Of a stretch of DNA of 64,000 bases, positions 26,035 through 35,950 are shown in pieces (positions within the stretch are counted from its first letter, which is position 1; the number at the start of each line of letters is the position of its first letter). The position numbers were made by a program, and so were the translations under genes. The stretch lies in assembly GCA_026414545.1 (NCBI GenBank), contig JAOAIU010000048.1:62001-126000 (forward strand), given 5' to 3'. The notes beneath the pieces were generated by a model that was given only the letters and a program-made list of their open reading frames with translations, was not told where the DNA came from and ran no database searches. The DNA comes from Candidatus Saccharicenans sp. GTDB lineage: Bacteria > Acidobacteriota > Aminicenantia > Aminicenantales > Saccharicenantaceae.

Positions 26035-26935
26035 CCAGGGACGCACCAGGCAACGCTGGCTGGAGATCAAAGAAAGCCTGAAGAGCTTTTTTAAGGAATT
26101 CAAGTACGACTTCACCGAAAAACCCTTCCAGGCCACCGAACTGGCCCGGGAGGCTCTGAAGGAAGGAACCGAGTTGCTGATCGGCGTTGGCGGCGACGGC
26201 ACAGTCAACGAAATTGCCAACGGCTTTTTTGATAATCAGAAGGTCATCAACCCGGAGGCCAGTCTGGGCATTGTGCCCTCGGGCACTGGCTGTGACCTGA
26301 CCCGCAGCCTGAATATCCCGCGCAACCTGAAAAACGCCGTCAAATTCATCTCGGAAGCGCCAGACCAGTCGATAGACGTCGGTCGGGTCAGCTTTACCGG
26401 CGCGGAAGGCCGGGTGGATAGCCGTTATTTCCTTAACATCGCCGATTTTGGCCTGGGGGGTGAAGTGGTCAGAAGAGTTAATGAGGAAAGGCTGAAAAGA
26501 AAGGCTTCTTCCTACGTTCGCTGCCTGATAGAGACCATGCTCTCATTCAAGGGCCACGAGGTAACGATTTCAGTCGATAACCGGGAAGAAGCATCCGGTC
26601 GGTATCTGATTGGAGCCATCGCCAACGGCCAGATTTTCGGCAAAGGCATGAAGGTGGCCCCGCGGGCCCGGCTGGATGACAGCCTGTTCGACATCATCTT
26701 GGTCAAGAGCCTGAGCTTCCTGGAATTCTGCCTCCACGGCTGGAAATTGATAAACGGCAGCCATCTTAACTATCACAAGGTATCAATGTGGCGGGGACAG
26801 AAGGTCATGGTTACCCCGCTGCGGCCCGAACCGGTGTTGATCGAGCTGGACGGCGAACAGGTGGGGCGCCTGCCAGCCTCGTTTGAAATCATACCGGGCA
26901 GCCTCCAGGTAAAGGGCTTCCTGAAAAAAAACTGA
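25985..26935 (+). CDS. Diacylglycerol kinase-family (DagK/YegS-like) lipid kinase
   Basis: 316 residues, typical for the family. The catalytic loop reads GVGGDGTVNEIANG, followed by VPSGTGCDLTRSL (GTGND-like motif) and a C-terminal beta-sandwich with FGKGMKVAPRARLDDSLFDI. These enzymes phosphorylate diacylglycerol or related lipids at the inner membrane. The ATG lies 4 nt after another possible ATG in the preceding frame, with AAAGGAG upstream serving it. The 50-nt overlap with the upstream membrane-protein gene implies coupling. It ends convergent with the lytic transglycosylase gene, 27 nt away. Confidence 0.9.
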   Translation: MKRRLLKTRVIVNPASNQGRTRQRWLEIKESLKSFFKEFKYDFTEKPFQATELAREALKEGTELLIGVGGDGTVNEIANGFFDNQKVINPEASLGIVPSGTGCDLTRSLNIPRNLKNAVKFISEAPDQSIDVGRVSFTGAEGRVDSRYFLNIADFGLGGEVVRRVNEERLKRKASSYVRCLIETMLSFKGHEVTISVDNREEASGRYLIGAIANGQIFGKGMKVAPRARLDDSLFDIILVKSLSFLEFCLHGWKLINGSHLNYHKVSMWRGQKVMVTPLRPEPVLIELDGEQVGRLPASFEIIPGSLQVKGFLKKN

Positions 26936-26962
26936 TTTGAACTGAAATAGATACTGGCCGGG

Positions 26963-27508
26963 CTATTTTCTGGGCAGGTAATAAGGATTATTAGTGACAC
27001 ACAGTCGCCCGGTTTCGTCGTAAAAACGGTAAATTTTGGTCCGGGTTTTGATGTAGGGGTTCCTGTACTCAACCTTTTTCAGGTAGGTCCTGGTTTCGGG
27101 ATAGGGCGGAACGCCATTATGTTTTTCCACCGCCCCCTGGCCGGCATTATATGCAGAAAGCACCAGGTTCCGGTCGCCCTTGTACTGTTTGATAAGGTCC
27201 TTTAAGTACTTGATCCCGCCCTCGATGTTCTGTTCCGGGTCCAGAATATTCAGGACGCCGTACTTCATAGCTGTCTCCGGCATCAATTGCATCAGGCCCA
27301 GAGCCCCCTTGGCTGAGACGGCAAACTGGTCGTAATTGGATTCCGCTTTGATCACGGCGTGAACCAGGTCGGCCGGAACGCCATGCCGGGCTGCCAGTTT
27401 CTGGATGATGGGGTCGTACCTGGCCTTCAGCTCATCCTGGCGCGAAGCCAACAGGAAGGCCGAGCAGGCCATGGACAGCAGCCACAGACACAGAATCCTT
27501 CTTCCCAT
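26963..27508 (-). CDS. Lytic murein transglycosylase (SLT domain), exported
   Basis: 181 residues with an N-terminal hydrophobic signal; the Cys after LSMA could be a lipid site but the lipobox is poor. The SLT domain has the catalytic Glu in IKAESNYDQFAVS, GALGLMQLMPETA and YNAGQGAVEKH, all standard for soluble Slt-type enzymes that cleave the glycan strands of peptidoglycan. A short C-terminal tail (IYRFYDETGRLCVTNNPYY) resembles the small DUF4124-like piece found with such enzymes. It follows alaS by 56 nt on the same strand, perhaps in the pilT-alaS transcript. Confidence 0.92.
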   Translation of the reverse strand: MGRRILCLWLLSMACSAFLLASRQDELKARYDPIIQKLAARHGVPADLVHAVIKAESNYDQFAVSAKGALGLMQLMPETAMKYGVLNILDPEQNIEGGIKYLKDLIKQYKGDRNLVLSAYNAGQGAVEKHNGVPPYPETRTYLKKVEYRNPYIKTRTKIYRFYDETGRLCVTNNPYYLPRK

Positions 27509-27564
27509 GCTAACTATATCCTAAGAATTTCGGCCGGCCCTGACAATCCCCTTTCGGGGTGATT

Positions 27565-30201
27565 TTATAGCACCTTTTCCAGCAGGTCAAGACTCTTTTC
27601 CAGGGCCTGGTCAATGTTCTCGGGCTTTGTTCCGCCGGCCTGGGCAAAATCGGGCCGGCCTCCCCCACCTCCCCCGATAATTCCGGCGATATCTTTTATC
27701 AACCGGTTGGCTTGAACTCTGGGAGTCAGGTCGGCAGTCACCGCCACTACTAGGAAAACCCGCCCGTCGACTGCCGAGGTTAGAACAATCACCCCTGAGC
27801 CGATTTTCTGCTTCAGGCTATCGGCATATTGCCTGAGAGCCTCGATATCTATTCCCTCGAATTTCTGGGTTACCAGCTTGATGCCTTTTATCTCCCTGAC
27901 GGCCATTTCCGGAGATTGCCCGGCCTGCTGCACCAGTTTTTGCTTGAGTTTCCTTACCTCTTCTTCCCTCGCTTCGAGGGTCTCCAGCATCTTTTCTGTT
28001 CGGGTCAGGAGCTCTTTACGGCTGACCTTTAATAGCCCTTCCAGTTGCCGCAATTGTTTTTCCAGAGATTCAACGTAATTAAAAGCTTCCTCTCCGGTGA
28101 CGGCTTCTATTCGGCGCAACCCGGCAGCCACGCTGGATTCAGAGATGATCTTGAAAAAACCTATTTCTCCGCTCTGCCGTACATGGATACCGCCGCAGAG
28201 CTCCTTGCTGAAATCCCCCACAGTGACCAGCCTGACCTTTTCCCCGTATTTTTCTTCAAAGATGGCCATGGCCCCTTCGGCCAGGCCCTCTTCCAGGGTG
28301 GTCACTTTTACCGTCACCGGCAGGTTTTCCCTAATTTTTTCGTTAACCAGCCGCTCCACCTTTTCTATTTCTTCTTCGCTCAGAGCGGCAAAATGGGTGA
28401 AGTCAAAACGGAACCTCTGTTGGCTGACCAGCGAACCTGACTGCCTGACGTGGTCGCCCAGGATTTCCCTCAGGGCAGCATGGAGAAGGTGGGTGGCAGT
28501 GTGGTTGCGACTGATGGCTTTACGCCGGACGGCATCCACCATCGCCTCCACCACCTGTCCGGCTTTTAACTCCCCGGCCAGCACCTTGACCCGGTGAACG
28601 ATCAGCCCGGGAATAGGGGCGAAGGTATTCTCCACCAGCCCGGAAAAATGCGAGCTTTTCAGTATGCCTGAGTCGCCCACCTGGCCCCCCGCTTCAGCAT
28701 AAAACGGGGTTACCGACAGGATGACTTCACCGCTGTCTCCTTCTTTAAGGGATTCGACCGCCTGGCCGTTTTTAATAATGGCCAGGACCACGGTTTCTCC
28801 GACTTCCGTCCTATCGTAGAAAACGGGCTCTATCTTCAGATGCTGGTAATTCTGGTAGACCGATTTTTCCCGGAACCTGGCTTCACCCTCCCAGGACTGC
28901 CGGGCCCTTTCCTTCTGAATCTCCAGCTCTTTCTGGAAACCGGTTTCGTCCACTTCCAGGTTCTTCTCTCGAGCCAGTTCCTGGCAGAGGTCGAGCGGAA
29001 AGCCAAAGGTGTCATAGAGCTTGAAGACTCTATCTCCGGGTATGACGCGGCTTCCAGAGGCCAGGGTTTCCTCGGCATATTGCTCAAAATAGCGGAGCCC
29101 CGAGTTCAGAGTATAGATAAAACGTTCTTCCTCGGCCAGGCAGACCCGGCTGATGTAGGGCAAGTTAGACATGAGCTCCGGGTAGGCTTCCTTCATTATG
29201 TCCACCACCCGGCCAGCCAGCCGGTAAAGAAAAGGCCTGTCCAGTCCCAGCAGATTACCTCGCCGGTAGGCTCTTCTTATCAGCCGGCGCAAGACATAAC
29301 CGCGTCCATCGTTGGCCGGAGTCACTCCGTCGCCTATCAGAAAAGTAATGGCCCTGATATGGTCGGCAATGATTCTGACCCAGACGTCGGTTTCCCCGCC
29401 GGTCGGGTACTCCTGGTTTGTTTCCTGAACGATGGCCTGGATCAGCGGGGCGAACAGATCAGTCTCAAAATTACTCCTGCGGCCCTGGAGAACAGCAGCC
29501 ATTCTTTCCAGCCCCATTCCCGTGTCGATAGAAGGTTTGGGCAACGGGTGCATCCGGCCCTGCTCGTCCTGGAAAAATTCCATGAAAACCAGGTTCCAGA
29601 GTTCGACGAACCGGTAGCTGCCACTGGCAATCAGCTCCCGGGGTGAACCGGGCTCGAGGTCTTCCCCCAGGTCGTAATGAATTTCTGAACAGGGACCGCA
29701 GGGTCCGGTCTCGCCCATGGCCCAGAAATTGTCCTCCTTGCCGAAACGAAAAATCTTTTCGGCCGGGATGCCGATTTCCCGGTTCCAGAGGCGAAAGGCC
29801 TCATCATCATCCTGATAGACCGTTATGTAAAGCCTCTCGGCCGGCAACCGATAAATTGAGGTTACCAGCTCCCAGGCAAAGACAATGGCTTCCCCCTTGA
29901 AATAATCGCCGAAGGAAAAATTCCCCAGCATCTCAAAAAAGGTATGATGCTTGGGAGTTCGGCCCACCTGTTCCAGGTCATTGTGTTTGCCGCTCACCCG
30001 CAAACACTTCTGAACGGTAGCCGCCCGGCTGTAACTGCGTTTTTCCAGTCCAAGAAAGATGTTCTTGAACTGGTTCATGCCGGCATTGGTGAATAATAAA
30101 GTGGGGTCGTCCTTGGGAATGAGGGGTGAACTCGGAACTACCCGGTGACCTTTCTTCTCGAAGAACTCCAGAAAAGCAGTTCTGATCTCATTAGCTTTCA
30201 T
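27565..30201 (-). CDS. alaS: Alanine-tRNA ligase
   Basis: A full-length AlaRS of 878 residues. The class II catalytic core contains FTNAGMNQFKNIFLG and GMGLERMAAVLQG; the editing domain has HTATHLLHAALREIL and CGGIHV, the zinc-binding His and Cys that clear Ser/Gly-tRNA; and the C-terminal Gly-rich C-Ala domain ends IIGGGGGGRPDFAQAGG. It charges tRNA-Ala. It lies 6 nt after pilT, so it is co-transcribed with it. Nothing is missing. Confidence 0.98.
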   Translation of the reverse strand: MKANEIRTAFLEFFEKKGHRVVPSSPLIPKDDPTLLFTNAGMNQFKNIFLGLEKRSYSRAATVQKCLRVSGKHNDLEQVGRTPKHHTFFEMLGNFSFGDYFKGEAIVFAWELVTSIYRLPAERLYITVYQDDDEAFRLWNREIGIPAEKIFRFGKEDNFWAMGETGPCGPCSEIHYDLGEDLEPGSPRELIASGSYRFVELWNLVFMEFFQDEQGRMHPLPKPSIDTGMGLERMAAVLQGRRSNFETDLFAPLIQAIVQETNQEYPTGGETDVWVRIIADHIRAITFLIGDGVTPANDGRGYVLRRLIRRAYRRGNLLGLDRPFLYRLAGRVVDIMKEAYPELMSNLPYISRVCLAEEERFIYTLNSGLRYFEQYAEETLASGSRVIPGDRVFKLYDTFGFPLDLCQELAREKNLEVDETGFQKELEIQKERARQSWEGEARFREKSVYQNYQHLKIEPVFYDRTEVGETVVLAIIKNGQAVESLKEGDSGEVILSVTPFYAEAGGQVGDSGILKSSHFSGLVENTFAPIPGLIVHRVKVLAGELKAGQVVEAMVDAVRRKAISRNHTATHLLHAALREILGDHVRQSGSLVSQQRFRFDFTHFAALSEEEIEKVERLVNEKIRENLPVTVKVTTLEEGLAEGAMAIFEEKYGEKVRLVTVGDFSKELCGGIHVRQSGEIGFFKIISESSVAAGLRRIEAVTGEEAFNYVESLEKQLRQLEGLLKVSRKELLTRTEKMLETLEAREEEVRKLKQKLVQQAGQSPEMAVREIKGIKLVTQKFEGIDIEALRQYADSLKQKIGSGVIVLTSAVDGRVFLVVAVTADLTPRVQANRLIKDIAGIIGGGGGGRPDFAQAGGTKPENIDQALEKSLDLLEKVL

Positions 30202-30207
30202 CGTCCT

Positions 30208-31365
30208 CTAACTTTCCTCTTCACGCCCTCCTTCAATTCTCTCCACTTTGACCATTTCCTTTTCCATCTGCTCGAGTGCGATGTCCAGCGTGGACTGGAC
30301 CCCCATAACCCTCAGTTTGAAGGCATCTGGATTGGAGGAATACTTGATGCCCTGCTCGAACGAGATGTAACCATCCCGATATAGCTGATATATTGACTGG
30401 TCAAAAGTCTGCATTCCATATTGAGAAACTCCGGTGGCAATGGCATCGCGAATGAGGCTGGTCTTGTCGCGGTCGGCTATGCATTCCTGAATAAATGGAG
30501 TGGAAATCATGACTTCCACTGCCGGCACCCGGCCCTGCTCGTCCATCCTCGGCACCAGGCGCATGGAGATGACCGCTTTGAGGACGCTGGCCAGCTGCAG
30601 CCTGACCTGTCTCTGGTGATGCGGCGGGAAGGTGGCGATAATCCGGTTGATAGTTTCAGGAGCGTCCAGGGTATGCAGGGTGCTGAGAACCAGGTGTCCG
30701 GTTTCGGCCGCTAGCAGGGCCGTTTCGATGGTTTCCAGGTCTCTCATTTCACCCACCAGGATGACATCGGGGTCTTCGCGCAGACAGGCTCTCAGTCCCC
30801 GGGAGAAACTCAGGACGTCCATGCCCACTTCTCTCTGGCTGATGGTGCTTTTCTTGTCCTTGTGCAGGTATTCGATCGGGTCTTCAACGGTGATGATGTT
30901 TTCCCGGCGGTAGGTGTTGATGTAATCAATCATGGCCGCCAGGGTGGTGGTCTTGCCGCTTCCGGTGGTTCCGGTCACCAGGACCAGACCCCGGGGATAA
31001 AAAGCGATTTTTTCCAACACCTCGGGCAGCAGCAGTTCTCTGATGGTCTTCACTTCCAGGGGAATAATTCTCAGGGAGATGGCCAGGGTACCCCTCTGGT
31101 AATAAATGTTGCCCCTGAACCGGCCGAAACCCGACAGGCTGTAGGCCAGGTCCACATCAAAGTCTTCCTTAAGTTTCTTGCGCTGGTAATCGCTCATGAT
31201 CTGGTTGGCCAGGTCGGCCGTATCCTCCCCGGTCAACCGCGGGAAGCCCACCAGCGGGATTAACGTACCGTGGACCCTGATCATCGGATGATTTCCGGCT
31301 TTAAGATGAAGGTCCGAGGCATCTCTTTCGATGGCAATCTTTAATAAATCATCAATGATCATCAA
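30208..31365 (-). CDS. pilT: Type IV pilus retraction ATPase PilT
   Basis: 385 residues. The N-terminal PAS-like domain is followed by the secretion ATPase core: Walker A GTTGSGKTTTLAAMI, the Asp box EDPIEYLH, Walker B LVGEMRDLETIETAL and the His box HTLDAPETINRI. The AIRNLIRE-like motif reads TSLIRDAIATG, close to PilT's signature. The C-terminus has a charged Glu-rich extension. It powers pilus disassembly and twitching. No other pilus gene is in the window. A promoter lies about 150 nt upstream, so the mRNA has a longish leader. Confidence 0.95.
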   Translation of the reverse strand: MMIIDDLLKIAIERDASDLHLKAGNHPMIRVHGTLIPLVGFPRLTGEDTADLANQIMSDYQRKKLKEDFDVDLAYSLSGFGRFRGNIYYQRGTLAISLRIIPLEVKTIRELLLPEVLEKIAFYPRGLVLVTGTTGSGKTTTLAAMIDYINTYRRENIITVEDPIEYLHKDKKSTISQREVGMDVLSFSRGLRACLREDPDVILVGEMRDLETIETALLAAETGHLVLSTLHTLDAPETINRIIATFPPHHQRQVRLQLASVLKAVISMRLVPRMDEQGRVPAVEVMISTPFIQECIADRDKTSLIRDAIATGVSQYGMQTFDQSIYQLYRDGYISFEQGIKYSSNPDAFKLRVMGVQSTLDIALEQMEKEMVKVERIEGGREEES

Positions 31366-31518
31366 ACCCTCCCCTAACTCCGATATCTACTGATATAAAA
31401 AGAAAGCCGGTGTTCCGTTCCGACAGGAAAAAACGGTATCCGTTTACTGGGATTTTTCTTTCCGAACAGCTCATCTTTCCTGGCGTCTCCCTGCCCGGCT
31501 TAAACTCAAATTGTTTTT

Positions 31519-31547
31519 ATAGTAAAACAACTGCTGCTCAATGTCAA
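31519..31547 (-). promoter_or_regulatory. Sigma70-type promoter for pilT-alaS
   Basis: On the minus strand TTGACA, a 17-nt spacer and TACTAT match the consensus (6/6 and 4/6). The predicted leader of about 145 nt before pilT contains AAACGG-ATA-CCGTTT followed by more T, a small hairpin with T-run that could attenuate. Confidence 0.55.
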
Positions 31548-31580
31548 TTTTAGGAAGCCCCGCGAATTTCAGCCCCGGGC

Positions 31581-32519
31581 TCAGACACTTTCCCCGCAGT
31601 AGGGGCAGACCCTGGTTTTGTATGGCAACGGGCGGCGACAGTTCCAGCAGAGGTCCGACCGCCTCTGTTCCCGGGCCTTAATCCTGGCAAAGATATCATC
31701 CAGCTCGGTTGTCTTTTCTTCCTTTCCTTTGATCCGGCTGAGTTCCCTGATTATTTCTGAAGCGCTCTGCACCCGGTCCTCCACTTTCGGAGCCAGACAG
31801 CGCATGATCAGGACATCGACCTCCTTGGGCACCTTCATATTTTTCAGACGGGGCGGGGTGATCTTCCCCTGCTGGGCTTTCTCCAGGATCTTGAAGGGGT
31901 CCGGGTCAAAAATGGGCGGCCGGCCAACAATCATCTCGTAGAAAATACAGCCTATGGAATAGATGTCCGAACTGTAGGAAGCTTTGCCCAGGAACTGTTC
32001 CGGGGCCATATACGGAGGTGAGCCAATCCGGGTCGAGGCATACTGAGTGGAATTGAGCCAGGCCGAGGTCCCGAAGTCGGTGATCTTGACGGTCCCTTCC
32101 TCCGAAATCAGGATATTAGAAGGCCGCAGGTCACGGTGGATGATCTTATTTTTGTGGGCGTGGTCTACACCATAGGCCACCTGCTTTATTATATCAACCG
32201 CCTTCTCGGCATCGAGAATCTTTTCCTTCTCCAAGACCTTTTCCAGAGATTTCCCCCGGACATATTCCATGACCATGAAGAAGACGTCTTTTTCTTTTTC
32301 GGCCGCCAGCACCCGGACGATATTGGGATGGTTAAGCGCGGCCTGCAGCCTTGGTTCTTTGAGCAGTTTATAAAGCTCCTGAGATTGCTTGTGAGGAACC
32401 TTGATGGCCACTTTGATGTCCAGCCAGGTGTCCCTGGCCAGGTAGACTGAGCCAAAGCCGCCGCTGCCCAGCGACCGGAGAATTTCGTACTTGCCTACTT
32501 TCTGTCCCTGAAGGAACAT
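31581..32519 (-). CDS. Soluble Ser/Thr protein kinase with C-terminal zinc ribbon
   Basis: 312 residues. Residues 10-265 form a Hanks-type kinase: LGSGGFGSVYLARD (P-loop), VAIKV (ATP-binding Lys), HRDLRPSN catalytic loop, DFGTSAW and an APE-like MAPEQF. A short linker leads to a C-terminal Cys4 ribbon (CWNCRRPLPYKTRVCPYCGES). No transmembrane helix is visible, unlike PknB receptors, so it is cytoplasmic and may sense through the ribbon. It starts 1 nt after rsmE, at the end of the hrcA-grpE-dnaK-dnaJ-rsmE cluster, which links it to stress expression. Its substrates are unknown. Confidence 0.92.
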   Translation of the reverse strand: MFLQGQKVGKYEILRSLGSGGFGSVYLARDTWLDIKVAIKVPHKQSQELYKLLKEPRLQAALNHPNIVRVLAAEKEKDVFFMVMEYVRGKSLEKVLEKEKILDAEKAVDIIKQVAYGVDHAHKNKIIHRDLRPSNILISEEGTVKITDFGTSAWLNSTQYASTRIGSPPYMAPEQFLGKASYSSDIYSIGCIFYEMIVGRPPIFDPDPFKILEKAQQGKITPPRLKNMKVPKEVDVLIMRCLAPKVEDRVQSASEIIRELSRIKGKEEKTTELDDIFARIKAREQRRSDLCWNCRRPLPYKTRVCPYCGESV

Positions 32520-32520
32520 A

Positions 32521-33243
32521 TCACCAGTTCCAGAAATGAGAGATCAGGCTCAGGGCTGAAATTACAGCTGTTTCAGTTCTCAAAACCCGGCTTCCAAGCG
32601 ACAGCCCCTGAAACCCGGCTCCGTCCAGCAGTTGCCTTTCTTCTTCAGCCCAGCCGCCTTCTGGTCCGGCCAGCAGAAATACTTCCTCCGTCCGGCCTGA
32701 CATAAGTATATCACGAAAATATCTGGGACTGTCCTCCGACAGATAAAATTTCGAGCCGGACACTTTCCGGCCAACGGCCTGTTCCAACTTGAGTGGAGGA
32801 GCGAGGAGGGGAAGGCTGCCACCCTTGCATTGTTTAAGGGCTTCTCTGGCTATTTTTTCCCAGCGCTGAATTCTTTTCCCCAGACGGTCAGGTGGCAGCG
32901 GTTGAGACCTTCTGGTCAGCAACGGCTGAATTTCTGAGACTCCCAGCTCGGTGGCTTTCTGGATTATGAAATCAAACACGGCCGGCCTGGTCAGTCCCAG
33001 CCCCAGGATCACCCTGGTCCTGATTTCCTCCTCCACGGTCCTGAGCGGACGGAGCCATGTCTTTTCTTCTTCTACCGATTCAACCTCAGCCAGCAGGCGC
33101 CGACCCTTGCCATCAGTCAACCAGACCAGATTTCCAGGTTTCACCCTGGCCACCCGAGACAGATGGTGATGTTCCTGGCCTTCCAGATAGAAACGGGCCA
33201 GCCCTTCGGGCCACTCTTTGATAAAAAACTGGTTACTGGTCAC
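32521..33243 (-). CDS. rsmE: 16S rRNA (uracil1498-N3)-methyltransferase RsmE
   Basis: 240 residues, normal. The N-terminal PUA-like domain precedes a SPOUT methyltransferase domain whose trefoil-knot motifs are [13 protein letters not shown] and [16 protein letters not shown]. It methylates U1498 of 16S rRNA with AdoMet. Its start overlaps the end of dnaJ by 11 nt and its stop is 1 nt before the kinase. RsmE beside dnaJ is a common bacterial arrangement. Confidence 0.96.
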   Translation of the reverse strand: MTSNQFFIKEWPEGLARFYLEGQEHHHLSRVARVKPGNLVWLTDGKGRRLLAEVESVEEEKTWLRPLRTVEEEIRTRVILGLGLTRPAVFDFIIQKATELGVSEIQPLLTRRSQPLPPDRLGKRIQRWEKIAREALKQCKGGSLPLLAPPLKLEQAVGRKVSGSKFYLSEDSPRYFRDILMSGRTEEVFLLAGPEGGWAEEERQLLDGAGFQGLSLGSRVLRTETAVISALSLISHFWNW

Positions 33244-34381
33244 TGTCCTCGCTTCCGACCAGTCTCTGGTACTTATCCAGGACGGACCGGTCCACCTCTT
33301 CCAGCTTCTCTCCCCGGAGCTCGGCCAGCCTGGTAAACAGGGCCTTCTGTTCCCGGTCGAGTTTTTCCGGTGTCTTTACCAACACCTGGACATAGAGGTC
33401 GCCACTGCGACTGCTACCCAGTTCTTTCAACCCGGCCCCGCGCAATCTGAATACCTCGCCCGATTGAACTCCAGCCGGAATCTTCAGAGTTTCCTGACAT
33501 CCATTAATCAATGGAATGGCCAGCCTGGCGCCCAGGGCCGCCTGGGAAAAACTGAGGTCGACCTGGCAGTACAGGTCTCGCCCCCGTCTCTCAAAAAACG
33601 GATGTTTTCTGACCCTGATGATTACATAGAGGTCGCCGCGGGGCAAACCCTGGTCCCCGGCTTCTCCTTCCCCGGATATCCTCAAGCGGGTTCCGTCATC
33701 AACCCCGGCCGGTATCTTCACCTTCAGCTGCTTTTTCTGTTTCACCCGGCCCGTCCCCTGGCATTCGTGGCAGGGTGTGGCAATTATTTCACCCAGGCCG
33801 TCGCAGTGGGAACAGGTCCTGGTTATGGTGAAAAAACCCTGCTGGTAGCGCAACTGTCCGCGTCCCTGGCAGGCCGGGCAGACAGATTTTTTAGTTCCTG
33901 GTTTCAACCTGGAACCGCCGCAAACCGGACAGAGTTCATGCCGGGTTATTTTCAATTCTTTTTCAGTACCCGAAGCCACTTCCTCCAGGCTGACCTGCAG
34001 TTCCAGGGCCAGGTCCCGGCCACGCTGAGCCCTGGGCCGGCGCCCCGGTTCGCCTCCAAAAAACTCGGAAAAACTGAAGCCGAAAAAATTGCCGAGGATA
34101 TCTTCGAAATCCTGGAAAATGGAGGAATCAAAACCGCGGAAGCCCTCATAGCCCTGGCCCTGCAATCCCTGGTAGCCATAGCGGTCATAGATGGCCCTTT
34201 TTTCCGGGTCGATCAGAACGCTGTAGGCTTCGGCCGCTTCTTTGAATTTTTCCTCGGCTTCCTTGTTGCCGGGGTTGCGGTCGGGATGATATTTTAAGGC
34301 CGCCTGGCGATAGGCTTTTTTTATCTCTTCGGCTGAGGCCTGTCTGGAAACTCCAAGGACTTCATAATAATCCTTCTTCAT
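33233..34381 (-). CDS. dnaJ: Chaperone protein DnaJ
   Basis: 382 residues in the usual order: J domain with the HPD tripeptide ([10 protein letters not shown]), a Gly/Phe-rich linker, four zinc-binding repeats ([32 protein letters not shown]) and the beta-sandwich substrate domains. It delivers clients to DnaK and stimulates its ATPase. The start overlaps the end of the short dnaK by 20 nt. Two of the four zinc motifs depart slightly from CxxCxGxG, but all cysteines are kept. Confidence 0.97.
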   Translation of the reverse strand: MKKDYYEVLGVSRQASAEEIKKAYRQAALKYHPDRNPGNKEAEEKFKEAAEAYSVLIDPEKRAIYDRYGYQGLQGQGYEGFRGFDSSIFQDFEDILGNFFGFSFSEFFGGEPGRRPRAQRGRDLALELQVSLEEVASGTEKELKITRHELCPVCGGSRLKPGTKKSVCPACQGRGQLRYQQGFFTITRTCSHCDGLGEIIATPCHECQGTGRVKQKKQLKVKIPAGVDDGTRLRISGEGEAGDQGLPRGDLYVIIRVRKHPFFERRGRDLYCQVDLSFSQAALGARLAIPLINGCQETLKIPAGVQSGEVFRLRGAGLKELGSSRSGDLYVQVLVKTPEKLDREQKALFTRLAELRGEKLEEVDRSVLDKYQRLVGSEDSDQ

Positions 34382-35948
34382 TCCTGCTCTTCACCTCCTT
34401 CTGCCTCCGCTCTATTATCTCCTGCAGCTCCTCCGGCAGCAGGCCAGCTGCCGGTTTGACTTCAATTTTTTGCTCCCGTCCCGTAGTGGTATCGCGGGCC
34501 GAAACCCGAAGAATGCCGTCGGCGTCGATTTCGAAGGTTACGTCTATCTGGGGAACACCGGCCGGGGCCGGGTCAATTCCTACCAGGTCAAAGGTGGCCA
34601 GAGACTTATTATCGGCAGCCAGCGGGCTTTCTCCCTGCAGCACATGAATCCTGACTCGCCGCTGATTATGTTCCACGGTGGTAAAGGCCATGGTCTTGCG
34701 GGCCGGGATGGTAGTATTTCTTTCGATGATCTTCTGAAACATTCCGTTTTCCGTCTCAATTCCCAGGGAAAACGGGGTTACGTCCAGCAGCAGGACCAGC
34801 TCCCTCCCCTGTCCTTTTATTATGTTGGCCTGGAGAGCTGCCCCCATGGCCACGATTTCATCGGGATTGATGCGGGCAGCCGGCTGTTTCTTGAAATAAT
34901 CGGCCACCTTCTGCCTGACCAGCGGCATCCTGGTCTGGCCTCCGACCAGGATGACCTCATCAATCCGGGAAATGTCCAGGCCGGCGTCCTTCAGGGCTCG
35001 CTCGCAGATGACCAGGGTCTTTTCCACCAGGTCCGCCGTCAGGTTCTCAAAAAAGCTGCGATTGATTTTTTTCTGGATGTGCAGCGAGCCTTGCTCGGTG
35101 TTGCAGATAAAGGGAAGGTTGACTTCGGTTTCCGCGGTGAAGGACAGCTCTCTCTTGGCTTTTTCTGCGGCCTCCTTTATTCTCTGCAGGGCGAAACGGT
35201 CCTGGCTGAGATCTACTCCATGTTCTTTCTGGAACTCATCCAGCAACCAGGTAATCAGCCGGTTGTCAAAATCGTCCCCCCCCAGAAAGGTATCGCCGCT
35301 GGTGGACAGCACGTGGAAGATGCCGTCCTGAAGCTCGAGGACGGTGATGTCGAAGGTTCCCCCGCCCAGGTCATAGACGGCCAGTCTACCGTTTTTCCTG
35401 GTGTTGAAACCATAAGCCAGGCTGGCCGCAGTCGGCTCGTTTATGATGCGCAGCACTTTAAGCCCGCAGATGGCCGCGGCATCCTTGGTAGCCTGTCGCT
35501 GATGGTCGTTAAAATAGGCCGGGACGGTGATGACCGCTTCTTCCACCTCGGTCCCCAGGTAATTCTCGGCACACTTTTTCAGGTAGCTGAGGACGAGGGC
35601 CGAGATTTCCTGGGGAGTGTAAACCCTGCCCCCGGCTTCTATCAGGATATCCCCGTTCGGAGCTTCTATCATCCGGTAAGGAAACTTTTCCCGGAGCTCA
35701 GCCATCTCGGGCGAATTGTATTTCTTGCCGATCAACCTTTTGACTGAGTAAACCGTGTTATCGGGATTGGTGATGGCCTGGCGCAGCGCTGGCAGCCCGA
35801 CCAGCGGTTGCCCGGAATCGGTAAAAGAAACCACCGACGGGGTGGTGTTGCTGCCTTCCAGGTTGGGAATAACCGCGGGCTGCTGCCCGTTGATGTAAGC
35901 CACGCAGGAATAGGTGGTTCCCAGGTCTATCCCGATTACTTCGGCCAT
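34362..35948 (-). CDS. dnaK: DnaK (Hsp70) lacking most of the C-terminal helical lid
   Basis: The product is 528 residues; typical DnaK has about 600-640. The nucleotide-binding domain is intact ([38 protein letters not shown]) and the beta-sandwich substrate domain is present ([17 protein letters not shown]). The protein stops soon after the first lid residues ([20 protein letters not shown]). The stop overlaps the start of dnaJ, so there is no room for a lost lid downstream. A Hsp70 without its lid usually binds and releases clients faster; it may rely on DnaJ and GrpE. Either this is a divergent second DnaK or the only one; the operon position suggests a main copy. No frameshift is visible. 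Confidence 0.94.
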   Translation of the reverse strand: MAEVIGIDLGTTYSCVAYINGQQPAVIPNLEGSNTTPSVVSFTDSGQPLVGLPALRQAITNPDNTVYSVKRLIGKKYNSPEMAELREKFPYRMIEAPNGDILIEAGGRVYTPQEISALVLSYLKKCAENYLGTEVEEAVITVPAYFNDHQRQATKDAAAICGLKVLRIINEPTAASLAYGFNTRKNGRLAVYDLGGGTFDITVLELQDGIFHVLSTSGDTFLGGDDFDNRLITWLLDEFQKEHGVDLSQDRFALQRIKEAAEKAKRELSFTAETEVNLPFICNTEQGSLHIQKKINRSFFENLTADLVEKTLVICERALKDAGLDISRIDEVILVGGQTRMPLVRQKVADYFKKQPAARINPDEIVAMGAALQANIIKGQGRELVLLLDVTPFSLGIETENGMFQKIIERNTTIPARKTMAFTTVEHNQRRVRIHVLQGESPLAADNKSLATFDLVGIDPAPAGVPQIDVTFEIDADGILRVSARDTTTGREQKIEVKPAAGLLPEELQEIIERRQKEVKSRNEEGLL

Positions 35949-35950
35949 GC

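Noticed and set aside
31366-31580. c-di-GMP (GEMM) riboswitch upstream of pilT
   Set aside because: The conserved GEMM core (GCAAAGCC-like and GGGTA-like elements) is not present.
34300-34400. Frameshift explaining the short DnaK
   Set aside because: The dnaK stop overlaps the dnaJ start, so there is no downstream lid sequence in another frame within this window.
33218-35747. Long plus-strand ORFs (359 and 425 aa) opposite dnaJ and dnaK
   Set aside because: They are mirror frames of well-supported chaperone genes, with no SD and no recognisable protein motif; such shadows are common in GC-rich coding DNA.
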